NCBI GenBank assembly: GCA_026182355.1
Contig: JAPFBL010000070.1
Coordinates: 221,501 to 285,500 of the forward strand
Length of the DNA: 64,000 bases
From: Hermatobates lingyangjiaoensis
Lineage: Eukaryota; Arthropoda; Insecta; Hemiptera; Hermatobatidae
Direction: 5' to 3'
The first letter of the stretch is position 1. Each line of letters begins with the position of its first letter. The notes beneath the pieces are model-generated. The model saw nothing but the letters and a program-made list of their open reading frames with translations, ran no database searches and had not been told where the DNA came from. A program made the position numbers and the translations under genes. Positions 11,535 to 20,694 of the stretch are shown here, in pieces.

Positions 11535-11902
11535 AAGACAGGTTATCTCAGTGGCAACGTGCACGCCTGTGGACAGGATCAGATACAGGATTACATGATT
11601 CAATACCCACTCTGGCCCTCGATTTGTTCAAGTGGGAGGTGAATAGCACGTCGTCCCTCGGGTGTACGTTAAACCGTTGGTCCCGAGCCTGTACGATACT
11701 AGGTACTCATTAAAGATCCCTACACTACATATATTTGAGTTGGGCAAAATTCAGGACTCCCAATGTAGAATCAAAACATAGTGTGGCTCGCCAATTGTTA
11801 AATTGGATGCCAGATAATAAATGAGCCACTGTTTCCGCCTCTAGAACAGCACTAAGAGGTGAAAGCTTTAAAAGTGTGGGCGTTGGAAAACAAACAATCA
11901 TG
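11535..11902 (+). mobile_element. tRNA-derived SINE, diverged, tail type A
   Basis: The body and tail match the family (GATCCCTACACTACATATATT, GATGCCAGATAATAAATGAG, GTGTGGGCGTTGGAAAAC). The head has lost its B box (GATTCAATACCCACTCTGGCC) and carries an altered anticodon region, so pol III transcription from this copy is unlikely. Confidence 0.85.
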
Positions 11903-11905
11903 TTA

Positions 11906-12425
11906 GAAAATGGAGCTAATGTTGAATGGAATTAAGATCTAAAATATACAAACAAATTGACAAAATGGCTTCAAAAAATAATGATATCTGCTACTAAAAA
12001 GCAGGTAATTTCATGTATGAATACTTTCTAGAACTTAGATTAGTTTCTGCTATTTTATTTCAAGCTTTATATTTTAACATAATATTAGTAAGTTTTGTTA
12101 TTTTTTTAATATTATTTACAATTGATATGACTTTCGACTATCTTAACAGGTAGAGTTGGGAACATTTATTTGCTTAACTTAAAGATTTTGCAACTAAAAA
12201 AGTCGAGAAGTACTGAACTAGAAGGTGAAGAGAGTGAACTCTCAAGGGAAGTGTAGGGCTGAAATCTTATTAAAGGGCACTTTGTGTCTGCTATGATATT
12301 AGGGCCAGCTTTCTCCTTTCTTTTTTACTCTAAAACAAAACAATTCTATCTTCTATTGGAAATATTTATCATTGTTTTATAGTTGTTGAGTAGAAGAAAA
12401 TGATAGTATGAGGTCAAATTACTTC
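11906..12425. other. AT-rich sequence, no gene seen
   Basis: No supported feature. The upstream edge of the LINE relic may lie inside this stretch. Confidence 0.4.
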
Positions 12426-12429
12426 CCTG

Positions 12430-12950
12430 TGAGCACGCACAGATGAACCACATTACACATCAAATGCACTGTGGTATAGGACAACACACTATACAAGAAG
12501 TCCTTAAGAAAGAGGATAGGGAAAACAGGAAGCAATACTGGGATTCTCTTCAAGGACACAGACAATGAAAGATACTTCTCAATAAGTTTGAGACTAGTGA
12601 AATCTTGTATTGTATGGAAAGGAGCAGGAGTAATCTGAGGATTTCAACCGCATTTCTAACGGGTCACTGCAAACTTAATGTGCATCTGGAAGAATGGGCA
12701 TTATCAATTATGGTTTCTGCAGATTCTGCAAGGTAGAGGAAGAAACACCGTTGCACCTGATGGCTGATTGTCAAGCCACTGTTCTACACTGAGGCAGGTG
12801 CTTCGGGACATAAACAAAACTATAGATGAACTTTTACTGTTGGTCCCAGTAAAAGTGCTGAGCTTCTTGGAGGTGTTGAATGCAGTTGGAATTGTTGGAT
12901 GCAGTACAATAATCACCCTCAATAAAAAAATAATAAGTCTTTTCATTCTT
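12430..12950 (+). pseudogene. Non-LTR retrotransposon C-terminal relic
   Basis: Read with two frame changes, the strand gives FLTGHCKLNVHL, MGIINYGFCRFCKVEEETP, LHLMADC and then DINKTIDELLLLVPVKV. The order (TGHCxLNxHL, CRxCxxEEETPxHLxxxC) is the conserved tail downstream of the RT/RNase H part of many non-LTR retrotransposons (R1/Jockey-like). Upstream codons before 12640 are consistent with the preceding segment. It has no start and contains in-frame stops, so it is a relic. Clade assignment is inference. Confidence 0.65.
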
Positions 12951-13001
12951 TATGTGGTTTTTTTTTCAGTTATTTATCTGTCCTGTTTGGACTGTTTCCG
13001 A

Positions 13002-13165
13002 TTTGGGAATCCTAAATTCTGTCTAATCAAGTATATTTACAGTAGGGATCTTCAACGAGTACCTGATGTCGTAAAGGCACGGGGCCGGAATCAGAGGGAT
13101 GACGTGCTCAAATTTATTCACTCCAACTTGACTAAATCAAGAGCCAAAGTGAATCATACTCGTAT
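13002..13165 (-). mobile_element. SINE fragment (body), minus strand
   Basis: On the plus strand it reads GGGAATCCTAAATTCTGTCT then AGTAGGGATCTTCAACGAGTA, CCTGATGTCG and GACGTGCTCAAATTTATTCA, the reverse complement of the SINE body. The tRNA-like head is reduced to traces. It lies directly downstream of the LINE relic. Confidence 0.75.
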
Positions 13166-13582
13166 GCCGGATATGCCATTCCCGAGTCCAGCAGTACTTA
13201 CGATAATATTTTGACAAAATCTCAACTTGATTTGTTATTTCATGAGGGGAAAGAATATTTTTTATAGATATAAGTACTTTTATGTTTTCTGTTACCCATA
13301 ACATTAGTATTTCTTTTTCGATCTGAGGATGGTTTTTCTGTGGAATTTATCATGGCTGGACTAATGATAGGATTTTTATGTGAGTAAAAACTTGGATACA
13401 AACGTAATTTTAAAAAATATCAAAATGGCTTCTTTGGATCTCAAAACGAAATAATCTTTGAAAAAATATTACGATTTCTTTTTATTAATTTTATATTTTA
13501 TTTGTAGTATGTAAAAAATGAAGTAGAATAATTTTGAAGATATTAGAGGAAATCCTAGTGTTATAATTGGCGATACTTAATT

Positions 13583-13650
13583 AATGTTGAGGCTGGCGAA
13601 TATCATTGTCACAATTAGTGTTGAGGCTGGCGAATATCATTGTCACAACA
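13583..13650. repeat. 34-bp tandem duplication
   Basis: GTTGAGGCTGGCGAATATCA plus TTGTCACAA occurs twice in a row with a 34-bp period, nearly identical. Confidence 0.85.
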
Positions 13651-13939
13651 AGGCGAGGTCTATTGAAATTGAGGTGAAAAACCCACTAATCTCATTGGTA
13701 CTTCTCCCTGTCAGCTGCAAGTTAATTAATTACGATTAATTATGTAACTTACAGGAGAACCCTCCAAACTCTATGCCACTCGCTGTGCTAGGAATCATGG
13801 AATTAAACAGTGTCACTACCATGGACATTAGACAGATGAACTCTGTTTGGTTTTAACCAAAATGAGGTGAGTAGAGTGTGTAGGAATTGAAGCAGGAAAA
13901 TAGTAAACCTGACAAATGGCAATTGTTTAATAAAACAAA

Positions 13940-13969
13940 CAAACACACACACACACACACACACACGCG

Positions 13970-14001
<32 letters not shown>
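13940..14001. repeat. Compound (CA)n-(TA)n microsatellite
   Basis: (CA)n at about 13941-13980 interrupted by CGCG, followed by (AT)n at 13981-14001. A fragment of the recurring PLE-type 3'-end repeat starts immediately after. Confidence 0.95.
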
Positions 14002-14105
14002 AAGATTTCACATTAACACGTGAAATAACAATCCATGTTCAAACCACAATAAGAAAATGGGAAAACAAGACTAATAATTCATATATAAGAGTGGTATTCA
14101 TATAA
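14002..14105 (-). repeat. Fragment of recurring 3'-end repeat
   Basis: AGATTTCACATTAACACGTG, AATAACAATCCATGTTCAAA and CCACAATAAGAAAATGGG match the outer part of the repeat family described at 2395. The hairpin module is missing here. Confidence 0.6.
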
Positions 14106-14114
14106 GGTACATAA

Positions 14115-14116
<2 letters not shown>

Positions 14117-14147
<31 letters not shown>
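14117..14147. repeat. (TA)n microsatellite
   Basis: Uninterrupted TA run directly before the next fold-back element. Confidence 0.95.
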
Positions 14148-14150
<3 letters not shown>

Positions 14151-14370
14151 TTAAATACCACAATAAACAATTATATATTAATTAAAATGCCCTAAGGCCT
14201 TTTGTTACAACATCATCAGAGAGCTAAATGAAACAAACAAAAAAATATATTAACAAGTTAACCTGGTTGATTGAAGTCTTCAGGATTGTTGATGTTGTAA
14301 CGAAAGGCCTTAGAGCGCATTTTAATTAATATATAATTGTTTATTGTGGTATTTAATTCATATATTATAT
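14148..14370. repeat. Fold-back element, GGCCTTAG type
   Basis: The arms about 14148-14220 and 14290-14366 are reverse complements: left GAATTAAATACCACAATAAA ... CTAAGGCC, right GGCCTTAGAGCGCATTTTAA ... TATTTAATTC. The inner end reads CTCTGATGATGTTGTAACAA on the minus strand. A related pair frames 54895-55430. Confidence 0.7.
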
Positions 14371-14417
14371 CAAGAGGTATTGTTGGTTATTATTTTATGT
14401 ATATATATATATATATA

Positions 14418-14645
14418 CAAGATTCCACATAAACACGTGAAATAACAGTCAATGATCAAACCACAATATGAAATGGAAAAAAAAGACTAAGAACTTTCAA
14501 CCGTAACAAGCGGTCTTCGTCAGAGTCAAATACCCAATTGAAACACTAGATGCAGAAACATCTGGTGAGGGGTTGAGAAGAATGGGAGGGAAGAGTGGTA
14601 TCTTAGTCTTTTATTTCCCATTTCATATTGTGGTTTGATCATATA
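14418..14645. repeat. Fold-back of recurring 3'-end repeat
   Basis: The minus-oriented copy (about 14418-14530: CACATAAACACGTGAAATAA ... GTAACAAGCGGTCTTCG) is followed by a short plus-oriented end (about 14600-14645: TAGTCTTTTATTTCCCATTT). The middle (about 14545-14600, ATCTGGTGAGGGGTTGAGAA) is unique to this copy. Confidence 0.6.
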
Positions 14646-14945
14646 TATAAACTAAATTGGCAAAAAAAAACAGACAGAAATGAAATAGAAACTCACTACT
14701 ATATTTCGATAGCCTCACCATCAGGATGATAGAAACCAGTTGCTCCGCAGGCAGACAACGACTGGTCGATGGTCCTGAAGAAACACTCAAACAGTGTAGC
14801 CAACTGGAGGGAGGGGAAACAAGGATAGATAAAAGCAAAAATAAATAATAACAAATGGAAACAAAAACGATTAGCAGAAGTAAAAAACTTAAACAAAAAT
14901 AAAAATAAGTAAACAAACAAAAATTAAATTAAGAGACTAAAATAT
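14645..14945 (-). mobile_element. Penelope-like element 3' untranslated end
   Basis: This is the reverse complement of the 3' region that follows the PLE fragment at 18676-19236: TAGTCTCTTAATTTA, the A/T-rich spacer, CCCTCCCTCCAGTTGGCTAC, a CTGATGGTGAGGCTATCGAA module and AGTAGTGAGTTTCTATTTC. No coding part is present, so the insertion is severely 5'-truncated. Confidence 0.75.
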
Positions 14946-14999
14946 CTAATTATATCTAATTTCACATTATTTAGCCTTGTTGAATATTTTTCGAAACTT

Positions 15000-15660
15000 G
15001 GGAACCTTTTCTTCAAATCAGGGTTATTTAAATCAAAGATTAGATCACCATACATGTTTCGGTGCTTTCATTCACCATCTTCAGAAATAAACAATTTTAC
15101 TAAACTTGACAGGAATTAATTAAAAAAAGATTATGTTAAATTAAAGTGATTATATAAACATTGGTAGCCGGTTACACAGCCAGGTTTGAGGTCGACAGTG
15201 TTAGTATCAGATTGTGTAGGTCCTCACATCCCTGGAAGCGATACATTGTATTTTAAATATATGCATTCAATAAGGTCTGCTTCCAACTTTTGTTTTTGCA
15301 CTAGTGCATTATGTTTCCTGAATTATATCTCCTGATGACGGTCCAAACCAAAAATTAGAGACTATAGATGTGTGTTTTTAATTTATCAATGTTTTATTGT
15401 TATTATCTATACTATACAATTCATATCAATTTAATTATCAAGTATTTAAATTATTATTTACTAAGTTGTTTTGATACCTCATTTGTAAAAAATTTTGTGT
15501 TGGTCATTCAAGTTTGTTACTTTATTATAAGTAAACTATAATGCCTATGAAATGTAGTCATCGCCTCCTGATGACAATGATTGTCAAGGTATGGAAGTGA
15601 CGTATGCCTGTTTCTATCTCTGTTACCTTCGTTTTAACTATATACAAGTATTCTTTTCTT
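15000..15660. repeat. Cluster of PLE-type 3'-end scraps
   Basis: Three short pieces are visible. At about 15040-15085 (minus) CTGAAGATGGTGAATG - CACCGAAACATG. At about 15249-15410 (plus) a piece reading LNICIQ*GLLPTF, then CTCCTGATGACGGTCCAAAC and TTAGAGACTATAGATGTG. At about 15545-15655 (plus) CTCCTGATGACAATGATTGT. Each contains the CUGANGA-hairpin order or a decayed form. None is coding. Confidence 0.5.
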
Positions 15661-16063
15661 CAGGATTGTTTTGTTAATTGAGCAGATGCAAATGGATATA
15701 TGGTTTGATATTAGAATACGAGTAGAGTGAGGCACGCAGTTATTTTAACGGGCTTAAAAAGAGATGAGAGGAAAAGCCTGGCCAAGTCAGAGCAAACAAA
15801 CAATTTCGGGAACAAATAAGAAAAGCATTATCTACTGCTTTGCTGGGAGACCCCTTAGACAAGACTATTACTCCTGTTATTACTGAGTCTAATTTGAATA
15901 AACCACTACTAATATTTATACGCAAATTGTTAGTACTACAAAGGTTAGTAAACAACATAGCATTATAAATGTCCCTCAAAGCTCGTGAAACACATCGTAA
16001 TATTATTTATAATAACAAGATCTTTACTAACTTTATGTTCCTAACTATGTTCATAAGATTATG
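15660..16063. other. No supported gene
   Basis: No recognised protein similarity and no repeat partner found in the window. Confidence 0.4.
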
Positions 16064-16283
16064 ACAAAATTTGAACGACTTTGAAAGACTATATTAATTA
16101 CGAACGCTGATATCTGATTTAACAATACTTGTTTAAGCGATTCATGAGGTAGACGGATTTTTATATTATGATTACTAATATTTATATTTTATAATCTGTT
16201 TATAAACAATATTTATACCATTTATGTTTACATAATCTGTTTATAATTTATAAAGACAAAAATGCATAGCTAAATTAAAGTTT
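16064..16283 (+). repeat. Direct repeat, left copy (about 220 bp)
   Basis: It matches 16748-16970 over its length with scattered substitutions (shared: AAGACTATATTA, GCGATTCATGAGGTAGACGG, TTTATAAAGACAAAAAT). The interval between the copies contains a PLE-type 3' end. Confidence 0.85.
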
Positions 16284-16384
16284 TTTTTCGTTTTGGACTG
16301 TCATCATAAGAGATAAACCAACTCCACGGAGACTGTTGGGTCTCCATTTAGGACTGTTTTCCATTTCATATTGTGGTTTTATCA

Positions 16385-16745
16385 TTTTTATATATATACT
16401 TTTTTGATGAAAATACGATCCGAAACGGACAAACATAGTTTAATATACACAAAGAAACACAGAGAAATCAAAATCACACACTTACAGTATCTAATTTTCG
16501 GTTGAACCGTCTTCAGGAGAGATAAGAGAGGGAAACCAAGCGCACTGGTACAGAGACGGTTGGAGACCAACAATGTTGTCACAGAGAATAAGGTAGACAA
16601 GAATCAATTGAAGATTAAATTGAAATAGGAATATGAAAAATAATAATAAAAATAAATAAAATAAAAACGCTAGTTGCCCTCGTGGAGGTTAGATTCCTGT
16701 GGGAGAGAAAATTGCCAAGGTAGGGAGGGCGTGTGTAGGATAGGC
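16385..16745 (-). mobile_element. Penelope-like element 3' end
   Basis: On the minus strand it reads CTCTTATCTCTCCTGAAGAC, then GGTTCAACCGAAAAT and AGTGTGTGATTTTGATTTC, ending near GTCCGTTTCGGATCGTATTT. The same 3' end follows a PLE C-terminal codon run at 43055-43547 and recurs at 28.1 and 42.7 kb. Confidence 0.75.
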
Positions 16746-16747
16746 GT

Positions 16748-16970
16748 ACAAAATTTTAATGACTTCGAAAGACTATATTAGTTACTAACGATGATATCTG
16801 ATTTAACAATACTTGCTTAAGCGATTCATGAGGTAGACGGATTTTTATATTATGATTGCTAATATTTATATTATTTAATCTGTTTATAAACAATATTTAT
16901 ATCATTTATATTTACATAATCAGTTTATAATTTATAAAGACAAAAATACATAGATAAATTAAAGCTTTTT
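16748..16970 (+). repeat. Direct repeat, right copy
   Basis: Partner of 16064-16283. Similarity stops at the T-rich stretch after ATAAATTAAAGC. Confidence 0.85.
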
Positions 16971-16974
16971 TCGG

Positions 16975-17110
16975 GGGGATTAGGAAAGGTACTGGAGGTG
17001 GCAGGGGAAGAGGATAAAATCGGAAAAAGTTCTTTAATAATCGTACCTAATTTATAGATACCTGGGAAGTAGGTTGTGATGAGGTAGGGAGACCCAGAGG
17101 GAGAGGAAGA
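16975..17110 (-). pseudogene. Penelope-like element linker fragment
   Basis: The plus-strand text AAATCGGAAAAAGTTCTTTAAT, here abbreviated, and CTGGGAAGTAGGTTGTGATG match the minus-strand coding at about 29260-29400 in the large palindrome (residues around FFLTTYFPGAYKLR and ESFPIL). It is a short internal piece with no start or nuclease domain. Confidence 0.7.
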
Positions 17111-17194
17111 GGAGGCTGATGCAGGATTGTGTGGTATCGTCGTTGGTGTCAGTCTTCTGACCTCGCTCTACAAGAATTCTTTTCAAGCTATTGC

Positions 17195-17465
17195 GATGGA
17201 GCTGTTCGGAGTTCAAAATTCAATAAGAGTATCACACAGACTAAAGAAACACACTTACAAACTCAAATTTTCGGGCAATCCGTCTTCAGGAGAAAAGAAA
17301 GGGAGACCAAGGATGTTGTAGACGCAACGGCAAGTAACGTGGGATTGAGAAAGTTTGAATTTGTAAGTGCATCTCTTTACTCGGTGTGTTACTCTTCTTA
17401 AATTCCGAACTCATATTGTGTCCGGTTTGGATTGTATTTCCATTTATTGAGTAAACTATAAATAT
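17195..17465. repeat. Inverted PLE-type 3' ends
   Basis: The minus-oriented end (about 17200-17330) contains CTCCTGAAGACGGATTGCCC then GAAAATTTGAGTTTGTAAGT. A plus-oriented partial copy of the outer segment follows (about 17350-17460, TTTGAATTTGTAAGTGCATC ... GTCCGGTTTGGATTGTATTT). The same type recurs at 40546-40690. Confidence 0.6.
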
Positions 17466-17472
17466 CATAATA

Positions 17473-17568
17473 TATCAATGATCAAACCACAATGTGTTTT
17501 CATCATTGATTGTTATTTCACGTGTTTATGTGAAATCTTTTTATCATTATATATATATATATATATAT
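17473..17568 (+). repeat. Fragment of recurring 3'-end repeat plus (TA)n
   Basis: AATGATCAAACCACAATGTG, then TTGATTGTTATTTCACGTG and TTTATGTGAAATC, ending in a (TA)n tract at about 17549-17568. Confidence 0.6.
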
Positions 17569-17759
17569 CATTATGTTAATTTTCTTATGTTAGCTAAAAA
17601 GTTAAAATCATTAAATTAAATTTATTTGTTGTGCAGTTTTGTTTAATCTAAATAATATCTTATATAATAAACGTGTGGAATATTTTCAAGAAGTTAATTG
17701 TTTAAGGAACGTTGTTTTCCCGGCACATGTTGTTTGAATGATTTACAATGATGTCTCTT

Positions 17760-17995
17760 TGTATGGTAAAAAGCTAATAAAATGGTCTCTACGTATAAAA
17801 ATTTAATGGTAGAAACAATGCGTTTCGAACACGTAGTGTTCTTCCTCAGGCATTAACTAAGGGTGAGTGTGTGTGGTACAACTCAGTTGTACGTCGTACG
17901 TTCGAACACGCCGAACTACGTTCTACGTTCGACATATAAATTTTTATATGTGGAGACCATTTTATTAGCTTTTTACGCTACAATGAGTAAATACC
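17760..17995. repeat. Fold-back element with hammerhead-like module
   Basis: Outer arms: AAAAGCTAATAAAATGGTCT (left) and GACCATTTTATTAGC (right). On the minus strand the left arm has CTGAGGAAGAACACTACG, TGTTCGAAACGCATTG, i.e. a six-pair stem closed by GAAAC. The family also occurs at 10.2 and 39.4 kb. Confidence 0.7.
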
Positions 17996-17999
17996 ACAT

Positions 18000-18475
18000 A
18001 ATAAGTGATTGCACTACGTTAGAATGATGTCTCTTACAAAGCTGACATCAACTGAGACAGAATATTAAAACTAAAAACCTCCAGATTCTGTATTAAAGTT
18101 AATTAAGTCAACTAAAAAAAAACCGTTACTCGGTCCGACAAATCCCTTTTTTTTCTTTCATACACTTTAAGGAGCTTATGAAAGAAAAGCCATGGACGAA
18201 AGCCGCAGTAGGTCTAGCAAGACATTGTCATGTATAACATTCTTTATACATCTTCCTTATAATACTCCAGCTCTCCAATAAAGAAAAAAATAATTTCCCA
18301 GATTTTTAGAACATTTAAAATACCTGCTTAAGATGTAGTTAGTAATAGTAATTACCTCAGTCTTGACCACAATTAACAGTACAAGCTAATTATTACGGGT
18401 TTTCTTTTAATAATTATTAAATACAAAAAAAATATTTTTGTGAGTTGGCAATAATATATATCACTAAGCCATACT
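18000..18475. other. No supported gene
   Basis: AT-rich spacer with a long A run at about 18113-18122 and no recognised content. Confidence 0.4.
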
Positions 18476-18479
18476 AACT

Positions 18480-18615
18480 GTGTGGTTAGTCGCTGCTAAC
18501 CAGCTGAGTAGAACTCCTCTTCTTCCCCTCCTGATGACGACGAGTTCGAAATATTGAAATGAGTTGTGTGTTGTTTCTACAAGTTCTTTTCTTGTAATCA
18601 TTTGATATGTTGTCC
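18480..18615 (+). mobile_element. Penelope-like element 3' end scrap
   Basis: CTCCTGATGACGACGAGTTC then GAAATATTGAAATGAGTTG matches the last part of the PLE 3' region at 31130-31220. No coding sequence is attached. Confidence 0.65.
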
Positions 18616-18675
18616 TGTCATATGTGAGATATGAGAGAAGGTAGATAGATCTATCTATGTAAGCCTGCGTATGAA

Positions 18676-19230
18676 TAATAATCATAGGTCGCCCGTTGGT
18701 AAACGCAGTGATCTTCCCGTTGCTACTCATGCCAGTTCTCACGGACTCAGTTTTAATGACTGTTACCGTGTGCAGGTTCTAAGACAAATAACTGATAACA
18801 ATTCGAAAGTCACTCTGAGAGCTTCAGAAGAAGCTCTTATTAGTCTTCTGGGGGGTAGATCTACTCCTAGGCTTAATCTCAATCGTTGATTATTCCTTTT
18901 ATTTATTTTAGTCTCTTAATTTATCTTTTGTTTACTTACTTATTTTTATTTTTTAATTGTTTTAGTTCTGCTAATAGTTTTTGTTTTCATTCGTTATTAT
19001 TTATTTTGCTTTTATTTCTTTATCTATCCTTGCCTTCCCTCCCTCCGTAAGTTGGCTATACTGTTTGAGTGCCTTTTCAAGACCACCGGGTCTTGACTCA
19101 TTGTCTGACTTGTTTCTATCTTCCTGATGACGAGGCTATCGAAATATAGTAGTGAGTTTCTGTTTCATTCCTGTGTGTTCTTTTTGTCAATGTAGTTTAT
19201 TTAGTTCGTGGAATCCTTTCATTTAATTGG

Positions 19231-19236
<6 letters not shown>
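18676..19236 (+). pseudogene. Penelope-like element: GIY-YIG C-terminus plus 3' end
   Basis: An open frame to the stop at 18889 reads SHGLSFNDCYRVQVLRQI and LRASEEALISLLGGRSTPR, ending LNLNR. It is clearly homologous to the last 70 residues of the palindrome PLE (HANSHGLSFNDCFRVQILKQ, SEEAYICLLDARSSPG, LNLNR). It includes the glutamate pair expected to hold the catalytic acid of the nuclease but lacks the GIY and YIG motifs, RT and linker. The 3' region (18890-19236) has CCTGATGACGAGGCTATC, GAAATATAGTAGTGAGTTT and stops at TTTAATTGG before a (TA)n tract, as in the 31.2-kb copy. Confidence 0.88.

Positions 19237-19265
<29 letters not shown>
19231..19265. repeat. (TA)n microsatellite at PLE 3' end
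   Basis: Perfect TA run immediately after TTTAATTGG. Confidence 0.95.
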
Positions 19266-19270
<5 letters not shown>

Positions 19271-19317
19271 ATATAAATGAAATTACTAAACAATCCAAAC
19301 CAGACAGATAAATGACT

Positions 19318-19556
19318 GAAAAAGTAAACTGAATAAAGAACGAGAACAATAACTGGATAAATATTTCGAACCGAAGTTCGTCATTAGGAAGAGAGTAGAG
19401 GGGAAGAAGAAGAGGTACGTGCGATCAAGACTGTGGGTTGAGTCGCCTTCAACCCGGAATGCTGAACGCAGGTAACTCTTCTTATTTCTTTCTACTCTCT
19501 TCGTGATGACGAACTTCTGTTCGAAATATTTATCCAGTTATTGTTCTCGTTCTTTA
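19318..19556. repeat. Fold-back PLE-type 3' ends
   Basis: The left arm (AACGAGAACAATAACTGGAT, AAATATTTCGAAC) and right arm (GTTCGAAATATTTATCCAGT, TATTGTTCTCGTT) pair over about 75 bp. The right arm reads GTGATGACGAACTTCTGTTC then GAAAT. The centre contains the unique AAGACTGTGGGTTGAG segment. Confidence 0.7.
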
Positions 19557-19640
19557 AGCGTTGTTTTCTTCAGTTATATATATATATGTATATATATTCA
19601 TATATTTGTATACTTGGGGAACAGTCCTTCTTTTAAACAT

Positions 19641-19975
19641 GTTTCATTAAATTGCTTGCCTATTTTGATCCTTTCAAAATTTGTATTTTCTAGACACTTT
19701 CTCAAATCTTTTTATTAACGATTTCCACTGGCAGGGAAGAGTATATATAAGCTCGCCAAACGATTTGTTATTAGAAGCCATTATTGTTTTTTCCCAATAG
19801 TGTAGTGTAATTATAGTGTAGCCATAAGTAATAAATAATGGATTATAAAAGCAAATCGTTTGGCGAGCTTGTTTATACTCTTCCCTGTCAGTGGAAATCG
19901 TTAATAAGATTTGAGAAAGTGTCTAGAAAATACAAATTTTGAAAGGATCAAAATAGGCAAGCAATTTAATTAAAC
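19641..19975. repeat. Fold-back element, about 125-bp arms
   Basis: The left arm 19641-19767 and right arm 19852-19975 are near-exact reverse complements (GCTCGCCAAACGATTTG against CAAATCGTTTGGCGAGC; ATTGCTTGCCTATTTTGATC against GATCAAAATAGGCAAGCAAT). The spacer is about 84 bp with a GTGTAGTGTAATTATAGTGT direct-repeat feel. It has no hammerhead-like module and no coding region. Confidence 0.85.
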
Positions 19976-19991
19976 TTATTCATATATATAT

Positions 19992-20248
19992 GAGCCGTTT
20001 ATTTTGAAAGTGGCCTAATTCCATTTTCCAAAAAAATTTAGCTAGCTATTTAAATAATTACATTTTTACGTTATCTTTACCTTTTGCAGCAAATTGTACA
20101 AAATTTATTTAAAATTACTAAGTTTTTTTATAACAAAAATTAGTTGATAAATAAAATGACAATATTTTTAAATTTTGTAAAACGCAAACCCTTAGATATC
20201 TCGATTTTAACATAAATGGAATTAGGCCACTTTCAAAATAAGCGGCTC
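19992..20248. mobile_element. MITE with about 35-bp terminal inverted repeats
   Basis: It starts GAGCCGTTTATTTTGAAAGT, followed by GGCCTAATTCCATTT, and ends with the reverse complement with one or two changes. Total length is 257 bp. The flanks are ATATATAT on both sides, so a target duplication is plausible but cannot be separated from the local TA tract. No coding frame. Confidence 0.75.
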
Positions 20249-20264
20249 ATATATATATTGATAA

Positions 20265-20470
20265 AAGTGTCGACTGTGGAATAGAAACCAAACTAAAGTC
20301 TATCGGGACTCGGTCAGTACTTCAGGTTCAAATTAAACTCTCATTGCAAACGTTTAGGTCCTTATTTGTAGGCCTATGAAAAAGGTTTTAAATAAAGACC
20401 GAAATGTTGTCAATGAGAGTTTAATTTGAATCTGAAGAACTGACCGAGTCCCGATAAAGTTTTAGTTTTG
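20265..20470. repeat. Fold-back PLE-type 3' ends
   Basis: Left CTATCGGGACTCGGTCAGTA and right ACTGACCGAGTCCCGATAAA pair, as do the neighbouring AATTAAACTCTCATTG and CAATGAGAGTTTAATT. The right arm has CTATGAAAAAGGTTTTAAAT, AAAGACCGAAATGTTGTC, a decayed form of the module seen at 31776 and 55905. It ends in (TA)n near 20470. Confidence 0.7.
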
Positions 20471-20564
20471 TATATATATATGCAACTATAAAATTTAGCA
20501 TGTACAAATACACTATATTATTTGTTTAAATTATAAACTACATAAGCAAAAGAACACACATAAA

Positions 20565-20690
20565 TGAAATCACTGAAACTCACTTCTCTTTTTCGATGGC
20601 CTCATCATCAGGAAGATAGATGTGACTCGCTCTGAAGACAGGTAACCACTGACATGGTCTCCTTGAAGAGGTACTCAATAATTTTTGTCC
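20565..20690 (-). mobile_element. Penelope-like element 3' end scrap
   Basis: On the minus strand: CTTCCTGATGATGAGGCCAT, CGAAAAAGAGAAGTGAGTTT. It resembles the end of the 19.1-kb PLE 3' region. Non-coding. Confidence 0.6.
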
Positions 20691-20694
20691 AGTG

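Noticed and set aside
12768..13214. 148-residue open frame as a gene
   Set aside because: Its first third is the frameshifted LINE tail and its last third is antisense SINE; it is a composite of repeats.
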